Shown here piece after piece: positions 41,301 to 47,371 of a stretch of 47,371 nucleotides of DNA (position 1 is its first letter; the number at the start of each line of letters is the position of its first letter). The stretch lies in the NCBI GenBank assembly GCA_025936205.1, contig JAICTU010000005.1, forward strand, positions 1 to 47,371, written 5' to 3'. A program made the position numbers and the translations under genes. The stretch is from Polyangiaceae bacterium. GTDB taxonomy: Bacteria > Myxococcota > Polyangia > Polyangiales > Polyangiaceae. Below the pieces are notes generated by a model. That model did not search any database, was not told the DNA's origin, and worked only from the letters and a program-made list of their open reading frames with translations.

Positions 41301-41940
41301 CGATGTTCTCCGAATCATCGGTGGGGAGGGTTCGCGCTCAGGGGACACCACCCCCGCTGAAACGCAGGCACTCGCTCCTCACCGGCGCTCGCGCGGCTGC
41401 GAGGCATCCAGTCATCGTGCGGGCGTCGCGACCGGCGCGGCTCTCTGCCGGGTCACGAGCACCCGGGGTTTCGGAGTGCGCTCAGAAAACGTGGCTGACG
41501 GAACCACTTAATCAAGACAGGGAGGAAATTTACAATCTTGGTTAAGTGGGTCCGTATGCGGACCCGTAGCTTGCATGCACAGCGCGGCGCACTCCAATCT
41601 CGAGACATTTGTTAACCAGCCACTCTCGAGTGCGCGGCATGGACTGCGGACGCTGGTTCTTAACTCCGCGTCCTCGCCGGCACCGCGGCGCTGCGCTCGA
41701 TTGCACACTCACACCTACGCCGCGCCGCGTCTTAACGCAGGTGTTTCACAGTGTCCGCGCACGTCCTAACGCAGCTTCGAGGCACTCTTAACTCGCTGCC
41801 CGGCGAGTTGTGCTTCAGGCGTTCCGTGGTGACGCGGCCCTCCCCGGTGCGATGAAACAGCGCTGGAACAGCGACGCGCAGTTAGCGGATCGCGAGGCAC
41901 AGTCGTCGATGTGCGACTCGTGCGGCGCCGCAGGTCTGCA
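41301..41940. other. 640-bp structured intergenic region, unusually rich in TTAA
   Basis: There is no credible gene between the collagen-like and CDF genes. The sequence contains inverted repeats at 41500-41517/41536-41553, 41548-41565 and 41587-41594/41628-41635. TTAA occurs about six times (near 41509, 41542, 41612, 41660, 41732, 41788) although the neighbouring DNA is very GC-rich. Promoters for the collagen-like gene, and possibly a small RNA, should lie here. Confidence 0.6.
41500..41565 (-). promoter_or_regulatory. Two overlapping hairpins upstream of collagen-like gene
   Basis: GGAACCACTTAATCAAGA (41500-41517) pairs with TCTTGGTTAAGTGGGTCC (41536-41553) at 16 of 18 positions around an 18-nt loop. 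GGGTCCG (41548-41554) pairs with CGGACCC (41559-41565) with a 4-nt loop. Both stems need 41548-41553, so only one can form at a time. If transcription of the collagen-like gene starts upstream, this is an attenuator- or switch-like leader; it could also be a bound operator. Confidence 0.45.
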
Positions 41941-42906
41941 CTACAGCGCATCCGATCCAGCGCGCTGGCGCTGCCGGCCCAGCTGCACGAGAGCGGGCGG
42001 CGGCGCCTCGGGCTGCACGGTGACGTGACGGATACCGTGCAGCGCCTCCACCCGCTGCCCGACGCGCTGACTGACCTCGACGCCGTGGCAGTCGGGTGAC
42101 AGCACCACGTGCACCGTGACGGCGTCAAAACCGTCGGAAATGCGCCAGGCATGGAGATCGTGGAATGAGGCCACGCCCGGCGTTTCACGGATGGTCTGCG
42201 CAAGGGCGGTGGTATCCAGCTCGGAAGGCGCGGATTCCAGCAGCACCGCGCTCGTCTCGCTGAGGATGCGCCAGCCGCTATGCGCCACCAGCACGGTGAT
42301 GAGCAGCGAGAGCACCGTGTCCGCGCGGTACGCTTGCCAGAACACCACGGCGATGCCGGCCCCGACCGCGCCGATCGAGCCGAGCAAGTCGGCGATCACG
42401 TGAGCGAGCGCCGCGCGCACGTTGACGCTCTCTCCCTGGCTGCGGCTGAGCACCCAGGCGACGACCATGTTCAACACCAAGCCGGCGCTGGCGGTCTCCA
42501 GCAGTCCGTGGCCACGCAGCACTTGCGGCTGCCACCAGCGCCCGATCGCCTCCACAGCGATCCACACGCTGATCAGCGCCAGCGCGATGCCGTTGAGAAA
42601 CGCGGCCAGCACCTCGGCGCGCCGGTAACCGAACGTGGCGCGCGCGGTATGAGCCCGCGCCGCAAAGCTCTGCGCGACCAGGGCCAGCGCCAGCGCTCCC
42701 GCGTCGCTCAGCATGTGGCCCGCATCCGCGAGCAGCGCGAGCGAGCCGGTGTACCAGCCCATCCCCGCCTCGATCAGCAGAAAGCCGGCCGTCAGGACGA
42801 GGCTGATTCGCAGCGCGCTCCGCGGAGCCAGGCCACCGCCGTGGGCGTGCCCATGGTGGTGATCGTGGTGATGATGGCCGTGCTGGCCGTGGTGGGCGTG
42901 CGACAT
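41941..42906 (-). CDS. Cation diffusion facilitator (CDF) metal exporter
   Basis: A 321-aa inner-membrane proton/metal antiporter of the Zn-CDF group (CzcD/ZitB-like). Thirteen His lie within the first 22 residues, a metal-binding N-terminus. Six membrane segments span about 35-230. Metal-site motifs are HMLSD (His64, Asp68) and HVIAD (His169, Asp173). A cytoplasmic C-terminal domain (about 235-305) has HDLHAW and HVVLSPD. Zn2+ is the most likely substrate, with Cd2+ and Co2+ possible. It is divergent from transaldolase across 57 bp. No metal-responsive regulator is adjacent. Confidence 0.93.
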   Translation of the reverse strand: MSHAHHGQHGHHHHDHHHGHAHGGGLAPRSALRISLVLTAGFLLIEAGMGWYTGSLALLADAGHMLSDAGALALALVAQSFAARAHTARATFGYRRAEVLAAFLNGIALALISVWIAVEAIGRWWQPQVLRGHGLLETASAGLVLNMVVAWVLSRSQGESVNVRAALAHVIADLLGSIGAVGAGIAVVFWQAYRADTVLSLLITVLVAHSGWRILSETSAVLLESAPSELDTTALAQTIRETPGVASFHDLHAWRISDGFDAVTVHVVLSPDCHGVEVSQRVGQRVEALHGIRHVTVQPEAPPPALVQLGRQRQRAGSDAL

Positions 42907-42963
42907 GCCGATTTGGAGCGGCGCGGCGTGCTATAGGCCGACTCGAGCTGGAGAATAGACGAC

Positions 42964-44112
42964 ATGACGACGAATGCCGAGCGGGTTTATCGCGAGTTCG
43001 GACAGAGCCTTTGGTACGACAACCTGGAGCGTGGCCTGCTGCGCTCGGGGGCGTTTCGCGAGCTGGTGGCGGCCGGCGTTCGGGGGTGCACGAGCAACCC
43101 GACGATCTTCGAGAAGGCGATCCGGAGCTCGAGCGAATACGACAGCGCCCTGCAGCGGCTGGTGGCCGCGGGCCAGGGTGTCGAAGAAATCTACTACGAC
43201 CTGGTGGTCGCTGACATCCAGGCCGCCGCCGACCTACTGAAGCCCGTGTACGACGCCGCCGAGGCGCGCGACGGCTACATCAGCGTGGAAGTGCAGCCCC
43301 GCTTCGCCGGTGACACGAAGGCCACCGTGAAGGAAGCGCTGGATCTCGTGCAGCGTATCCAGCGGCCGAACCTGATGATCAAGGTGCCGGCGACGGAGCC
43401 CGGTCTGGAGGCGATCAGCACGCTGATCGGCCAGGGCGTGTCGGTCAACGTGACGTTGATCTTCGGCGTGGACCAATATCGCCAAGTGGCGGAGGCGTAT
43501 GTGGCCGGCCTGGAGCGTGCGCAGCGTGCCGGCCTGAACCTGTCGCGCATTGCCTCCGTGGCGAGCTTCTTTGTCAGCCGTCTGGACACGCTGATCGACG
43601 GCGAGCTGAAGGATCGTCTGAAGAAGAAGGCCACCAGCCCCGAGCAGGCAGCGGAGGCGCAGGGCTTGCTGGGCAAAGCGGCCATCGCCAACGCCAAGCG
43701 CGCTTACGTGGCCTTCGGCGAGATCTTCTCCAGCGCGCGCTTCAGCGCTCTGAAAGGTGCCCAGCGCCAGCGCGTGCTCTGGGCTTCCACCGGCACCAAG
43801 GATCCTGCGTACCCCGACACGCTGTACGTGGACGAGCTGATCGGTCCAGACACGGTGAACACGCTGCCGCCGGCCACGCTGGCGGCCTTCCAGGACCACG
43901 GCCATCCGGCGCGCACCGTCGATCGCGACGTGGCGGGCGCCGAGCAGGTGCTGAATGACCTCGAGCGGATCGGCGTCAGCGTGCCGGCCGCCTGCGAGAA
44001 GCTGCTGCAGGCAGGCGTCACCTCGTTTGCCACCTCGCTCGACGACCTGTTCGGTCTGCTCGGGGAGAAGCGCGCCGCGCTGCTCGCCGGGGGCAAGCCC
44101 AAGGCCAAGTGA
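42964..44112 (+). CDS. tal: Transaldolase
   Basis: A 382-aa enzyme of the non-oxidative pentose-phosphate pathway, moving a dihydroxyacetone unit from sedoheptulose-7-P to glyceraldehyde-3-P. The length and opening (SLWYDNLERGLL, GCTSNPTIFEKAI) match the longer transaldolase type found in actinobacteria and many myxobacteria. The Schiff-base Lys140 lies in NLMIKVPATEPG. Further conserved blocks are VNVTLIFGVDQYRQV, ASVASFFVSRLD and LWASTGTKDPAY. GGAGA precedes the ATG. It is followed after 41 bp by a lipoprotein gene on the same strand. Confidence 0.95.
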   Translation: MTTNAERVYREFGQSLWYDNLERGLLRSGAFRELVAAGVRGCTSNPTIFEKAIRSSSEYDSALQRLVAAGQGVEEIYYDLVVADIQAAADLLKPVYDAAEARDGYISVEVQPRFAGDTKATVKEALDLVQRIQRPNLMIKVPATEPGLEAISTLIGQGVSVNVTLIFGVDQYRQVAEAYVAGLERAQRAGLNLSRIASVASFFVSRLDTLIDGELKDRLKKKATSPEQAAEAQGLLGKAAIANAKRAYVAFGEIFSSARFSALKGAQRQRVLWASTGTKDPAYPDTLYVDELIGPDTVNTLPPATLAAFQDHGHPARTVDRDVAGAEQVLNDLERIGVSVPAACEKLLQAGVTSFATSLDDLFGLLGEKRAALLAGGKPKAK

Positions 44113-44153
44113 GGGGCGCACAGCGAGAGCTGAGCAGAAAGAGAGCGGTGAAG

Positions 44154-44828
44154 ATGCGACAGCCACACAGCAAGTACCTCGCGATGAGCGCCCTCGTTCT
44201 GGGCATCGCCATTCCGGAAGTCGTCGTTCTGGGCGGTGTCGCATTCGGTGCCGCCTGTCAGAGCTCGGCTCCCGCCGAGTCGAAGGAGCCGGCGGCGAGC
44301 AAGCCTGCGGCCGTTGCTCCCAGGGCCGAGGCGGCGCAACCACTGAAGGCGGCGGAAACGACGGAAAGCCCCGCTCCGAGCGTCGTGAAGCTGGCGGACG
44401 CCCCGAAGCAGGGCGACACGAAGGAAAAGGCGGGCGACAAGGCGCCCGCGGCTGCAGCTGCCGGCGAAAAGCAGGGCACGGTCGTGAGCGAGGAAGCGTT
44501 CTCTGCCTGGTTGCAGACCGCCTCCCCCGCCAAGGCCGGCGGCCCCGTGCAGCTCGAGGCGGTGCTCGTCGCCAAGCCTCCGTACCACTGCAATCCGGAG
44601 TATCCGCACAAGTTCAAGCTGAACCCCGCGCCCGCGGGCCTCGCGTACCCCGAAGAAACGGTGCGCGGCATGAAGGTCACCCCCGAGCGCAGCACGCTCG
44701 CGATCCCGGTGAACGCGCAGAGCGCGGGCAAGCCGACCATCTCGGGCACGCTCTCCTTCTCGGTGTGCACCGAGGAGCGCTGCATGGTCGAAAAGCGCGA
44801 CCTGAGCGTCGCGCTCGATGTGATGTGA
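44154..44828 (+). CDS. Lipoprotein with DsbD-alpha-like C-terminal domain
   Basis: A 224-aa lipoprotein; the lipobox ends GAAC (Cys35) after an unusually long hydrophobic stretch (about 10-34). A low-complexity Ala/Glu/Lys/Pro stalk (about 38-120) leads to a C-terminal beta domain (about 125-224) containing YHCNPEYPHKF and CTEERCMVEKRDLSV. The pair of Cys five apart near the end, and the overall strand pattern, resemble the N-terminal (alpha) domain of the disulphide reductase DsbD, which passes electrons to periplasmic thiols. That link is by eye only. An in-frame GTG two codons upstream is an alternative start. It follows tal on the same strand. Confidence 0.65.
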   Translation: MRQPHSKYLAMSALVLGIAIPEVVVLGGVAFGAACQSSAPAESKEPAASKPAAVAPRAEAAQPLKAAETTESPAPSVVKLADAPKQGDTKEKAGDKAPAAAAAGEKQGTVVSEEAFSAWLQTASPAKAGGPVQLEAVLVAKPPYHCNPEYPHKFKLNPAPAGLAYPEETVRGMKVTPERSTLAIPVNAQSAGKPTISGTLSFSVCTEERCMVEKRDLSVALDVM

Positions 44829-44848
44829 GCGATGCAGGAGCAGGTGCC

Positions 44849-45277
44849 ATGCAGCGGCGCTTGATCCTGCTGCGCCACGGGCATGCGGAGGAGGGCCGCG
44901 ACGACTTCGCGCGGCGCCTCACCGACGCGGGGCGCAGAGCTGCGCGCCAGGCGGGGCAAGCGCTGGCCCACGCCCACTTTCAGCCCCAGCTGGTGCTGAC
45001 CAGCCCCGCCCCCCGCGCCCAGGAGACGGCGGAGCTCGTGGCGGAAGGCTGCGGCTACGACGGCGCGCCGCGCGCCGATCGGGCGCTGTATCTCGGCGAG
45101 CCCCTGGCATACCTGACCGTGCTGCGCGCGCTGCCCGAGGCCCTCTCGCGCGTGCTGCTCGTCGGCCACAATCCAACGCTGAGCGCCCTGGCACGACAGC
45201 TCGGAGAAGCGGTCGATCTGCGCCCGGCGGAGTTCGTGAATCTCGCGCTGGAGCTCGACGGCTGGGGAGAGCTGTGA
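44849..45277 (+). CDS. sixA: SixA-type phosphohistidine phosphatase
   Basis: A 142-aa histidine phosphatase superfamily enzyme. The catalytic motif RHG (Arg9, His10, Gly11) lies at the very N-terminus, as in SixA, and the second catalytic His lies in VGHNPTLS (about 102). The family removes phosphate from histidine on phosphotransfer proteins (E. coli SixA acts on ArcB or NPr). The ATG at 44849 has CAGGAG upstream; a start further upstream would run through the lipoprotein and transaldolase genes in another frame. Its TGA overlaps the GTG of manA by 4 nt. Confidence 0.9.
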   Translation: MQRRLILLRHGHAEEGRDDFARRLTDAGRRAARQAGQALAHAHFQPQLVLTSPAPRAQETAELVAEGCGYDGAPRADRALYLGEPLAYLTVLRALPEALSRVLLVGHNPTLSALARQLGEAVDLRPAEFVNLALELDGWGEL

Positions 45278-46476
45278 GTCGCACCGAGGGGGCGGTGCTG
45301 CTCGACAACCCGATTCAGAACTACGCCTGGGGCTCACGCAGCGCGCTCGCCCAGCTGCTCGGGCGCCCCGTCGCGGATCGGCCCGAAGCCGAGCTCTGGA
45401 TCGGCGCGCACCCGGGCGGCCCCTCTCGAGACAGCAGCGGCCGCAGCCTGCTGGAGCTCATTCAGGCGGATCCCCGGGCCACGCTGGGCAGCGACGTCGA
45501 GCGGCGTTTCGGCGCGCGCTTGCCGTTCTTGCTCAAGGTGCTGGCGGTCGAGGCGCCCCTGTCCCTGCAAGCTCACCCGAATCTCCAGCAAGCGCAGGCC
45601 GGCTTCGCGCGCGAGCAGGCGGCGGGCATCGCGCTCGACGCGCGGGAGCGCACCTACAAAGACGACAACCACAAGCCCGAGCTGCTGTGCGCGCTGACGC
45701 CGTTCGAGGCCCTGTCCGGCTTTCGCGCTCCGCTCGACAGCGCGGCCCTGTTCGCGGAGCTCGGCCTCGGGGAGCTCTCGATCGTGCGCGCGCTGCGCTC
45801 CAGCGCGCCCGAGCCGCTGCGCGACGCCTTCTCCGCGCTGATGACGCTCGATGCGGACGCGGCGGCGAAGCTCACCGCCGACGTGCTCGCGCGCGCCGAA
45901 CGCGCCAGCGCGAGCAGCAGCCGCTTCCAGGCCTCGTTCGCCTGGGCGGCGAGGCTCGGTCGGGCCTATCCCGGCGACATCGGCGCGGTCGCTTGCCTGC
46001 TCTTGCATCATCTGCGGCTGGCTCCGCTGGAGGCCGTCTACCTCGAAGCCGGGCGCCTGCATGCGTACCTGTCCGGTACCGGGGTCGAGATCATGGCCAG
46101 CTCCGACAACGTGCTGCGCGGCGGGCTCACCCCCAAGCACATCGACGTGCCGGAGCTCTTGCGGGTGCTGGTGTTCGACTCCCCACCCGTGCGCCCCACA
46201 CCCACCACGCGCCGGAGCGCCGCGGAGCTCGCCTACGAGACCAGCGCTCCGGAATTTCAGCTGTCCCGGATCGATCTGGAGCCGGCGCGGGACTGCGCCT
46301 GGCAGCTGCGCGGACCGGAGCTGCTGCTGTGCGTGGGGGGGCTCGCGCGCGTCGCAGCGGGCAGCTCCAGGCAGGAACTCGCCTGCGGCCAGGCTTGCTT
46401 CCTGCCGGCGGCCGCGGGCAGCGCTCGCGTGACCGGGACGGCTCGGCTCTTCCGCGCTGCTGTCGGCGCGCTCTGA
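45274..46476 (+). CDS. manA: Mannose-6-phosphate isomerase, class I
   Basis: A 400-aa cupin enzyme interconverting mannose-6-P and fructose-6-P, feeding polysaccharide and glycan synthesis. The opening NPIQNYAWGS and the WIGAHP block are typical. Zinc ligands are visible as Gln/His in SLQAHPN, Glu in NHKPELLCAL and His within the later jelly-roll region (LSGTGVEIMASSDNVLRGG, KHIDVPELL). The start is GTG at 45274, overlapping the sixA stop (GTGA). Together with transaldolase this is a small sugar-phosphate group. Confidence 0.93.
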   Translation: MSRTEGAVLLDNPIQNYAWGSRSALAQLLGRPVADRPEAELWIGAHPGGPSRDSSGRSLLELIQADPRATLGSDVERRFGARLPFLLKVLAVEAPLSLQAHPNLQQAQAGFAREQAAGIALDARERTYKDDNHKPELLCALTPFEALSGFRAPLDSAALFAELGLGELSIVRALRSSAPEPLRDAFSALMTLDADAAAKLTADVLARAERASASSSRFQASFAWAARLGRAYPGDIGAVACLLLHHLRLAPLEAVYLEAGRLHAYLSGTGVEIMASSDNVLRGGLTPKHIDVPELLRVLVFDSPPVRPTPTTRRSAAELAYETSAPEFQLSRIDLEPARDCAWQLRGPELLLCVGGLARVAAGSSRQELACGQACFLPAAAGSARVTGTARLFRAAVGAL

Positions 46477-46499
46477 AGGCCAGGCGTTTGTGGGCTCGG

Positions 46500-46521
46500 C
46501 GCCGCGCGACAGCGCGCGGTG
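46500..46521 (+). terminator. Hairpin after manA
   Basis: CCGCGCG (46502-46508) and CGCGCGG (46513-46519) form a 7-bp stem with a 4-nt loop, extended by a G-U and a C-G pair, 24 bp past the manA stop. It has only a weak T/A-rich tail. Confidence 0.4.
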
Positions 46522-46604
46522 TCAGTATATTCCACCCATGCAACACTGAGCGCGCACCCGCGCTTCCTTGCTGCCTCCCGGGTATCCGCTAAATTTTTGT
46601 TGCC

Positions 46605-47297
46605 ATGCCTGCTTCGCAGCACCCCAGCACCCGATCCGCGGCCGTTCAAAGACGCTCCGTGCGGCCCTGTTCCTTGCCGCCCGAAGACGGGAGCACGCGC
46701 GACTGGGAGGAGCGCTCGGCGCTCTTCGAGCGCATGGATCTGGACAGCGTACCGCCGCCGCGGCGCGTGGCCGAGCTCGACGGCCCCGCGAGCCCCGCCC
46801 TGGGCGACGTCGGAGAGCTGTTCAACGCCTATCGCGGGTACGTGGCCAAGATCGGGCGGCGCATCCTGGGCTCGAACAGCGAGGTCGATGACCTGATCCA
46901 GGACGTCTTCCTCGCGACCGTGCGCGACGTGCACAAGCTCGAGGATCCGGCGCGGCTGGCGTCGTGGCTCGGCACGGTGACCACGCGCATGGCGAAGCGC
47001 CGCCGGTTTCGCAACTCGCTGCGCCCCGGCGCTGGCCCCGAGGATCCGGAGCCGTTCCTGGAGCGCGTCAGCGAAGATGGCCCAAGCCCGGAGTCGACCG
47101 CGGATCTGGCCGGCAACATCGAGCGCGTCATGAGCTTGCCCGACGAACTGAGGACGCCCTGGCTGCTCAAGCACGTGGAGGGCCGCACGCTGGAGGATGT
47201 GGCGCAGCAATGCGACTGCTCGCTGTCCACGGTACAGCGGCGGCTGCAGGCCGCCAACGGGCGCCTGCAAAAGGCTTCTGTCCCTCCGGAACGCTAG
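46605..47297 (+). CDS. ECF-type RNA polymerase sigma factor
   Basis: A 230-aa sigma factor. Region 2 (about 70-140) shows LFNAYRGYVAKIGRRILG, EVDDLIQDVFLATVRDVHKL and LASWLGTVTTRMAKRRR. Region 4 (about 175-225) shows LPDELRTPWLLKHVEGRTLE and CDCSLSTVQRRLQAANGRL. The first 65 residues are disordered and variable, so the ATG at 46734 (residue 44) is an alternative start. No anti-sigma gene is visible in the remaining 74 bp, so a partner could lie beyond the window. A GC-rich palindrome follows at 47322-47337. Confidence 0.87.
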   Translation: MPASQHPSTRSAAVQRRSVRPCSLPPEDGSTRDWEERSALFERMDLDSVPPPRRVAELDGPASPALGDVGELFNAYRGYVAKIGRRILGSNSEVDDLIQDVFLATVRDVHKLEDPARLASWLGTVTTRMAKRRRFRNSLRPGAGPEDPEPFLERVSEDGPSPESTADLAGNIERVMSLPDELRTPWLLKHVEGRTLEDVAQQCDCSLSTVQRRLQAANGRLQKASVPPER

Positions 47298-47321
47298 AGC
47301 GATCGGACGGTTTTGCCCCAA

Positions 47322-47337
47322 GCCGGGCCGGCCCGGC
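47322..47337 (+). terminator. GC palindrome after the sigma gene
   Basis: GCCGGGCCGGCCCGGC is a perfect 16-bp palindrome 25 bp past the stop. As RNA it could form a short stem, and TTGATTTTC follows 12 nt later. It is a weak terminator candidate. Confidence 0.3.
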
Positions 47338-47371
47338 GGCGTTCGCTTGATTTTCACGGGTGGACGCGACA

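Noticed and set aside
38937..41360. Plus-strand frame with TGRTGR-like repeats opposite the collagen-like gene
   Set aside because: It is the reverse reading of Gly-X-Y codons; the minus strand has the lipobox, Shine-Dalgarno and terminator.
41575..42203. Short open frames in the collagen/CDF gap
   Set aside because: They overlap each other or the CDF gene and have random-looking composition.
1..47371. tRNA genes, insertion sequences, phage or integrase genes
   Set aside because: I looked in all gaps on both strands and found no cloverleaf-type ends, terminal repeats or recombinase motifs.

Overview
The window looks like chromosomal DNA of a high-GC, predatory- or soil-type member of the Myxococcota. 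The evidence is very GC-rich coding DNA with strong G/C bias at third codon positions, many secreted lipoproteins, a eukaryotic-like Ser/Thr kinase with a C-terminal membrane anchor, three ECF-type sigma factors, a FecR-like protein with an AgmX/PglI-type tail, and a FrzS/AglZ-like pseudo-receiver coiled-coil protein. I see 37 protein genes, one of them cut by the left edge. I see no rRNA, tRNA, CRISPR array, transposase or phage gene.

Layout. 1-7.9 kb is cell-wall rich: a minus-strand operon (Ser/Thr kinase, class A penicillin-binding protein, haem lipoprotein) faces a plus-strand group (PgeF-like peptidoglycan editing enzyme, outer-membrane protein, lytic transglycosylase), followed by infA. 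8.5-10.9 kb holds a sigma factor/FecR-like pair and a small unknown gene. 10.9-20.5 kb holds purine nucleoside phosphorylase, a large SF1 helicase, an AI-2E-family membrane protein, the 953-residue FrzS/AglZ-like protein and hisIE. 20.8-27.3 kb is a three-gene operon of two large haem-motif lipoproteins related to the hydrazine synthase alpha-subunit family, with a secreted HEAT-repeat protein between them. 27.3-33.1 kb has a YugP-type metallopeptidase, a ChaN-like lipoprotein, an envelope protein/sigma/membrane-regulator operon and a repeat lipoprotein.

33.1-39.8 kb is a six-gene minus-strand run: MotA/ExbB-like channel, MotB/OmpA-like partner, lipoprotein, outer-membrane barrel, active M16 protease and inactive M16 partner. 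It is preceded by a collagen-like lipoprotein gene with a strong terminator, whose 5' side is a structured intergenic region of unusually low GC. 41.9-47.3 kb holds a CDF metal exporter, then transaldolase, a DsbD-alpha-like lipoprotein, SixA-type phosphatase and mannose-6-phosphate isomerase, and finally another sigma factor.

The two loci most likely to be undescribed systems are the HzsA-like/HEAT operon (20796-27311) and the proton-channel/outer-membrane/M16 operon (33108-39800). Both calls rest on motif reading and gene order, without any database search.
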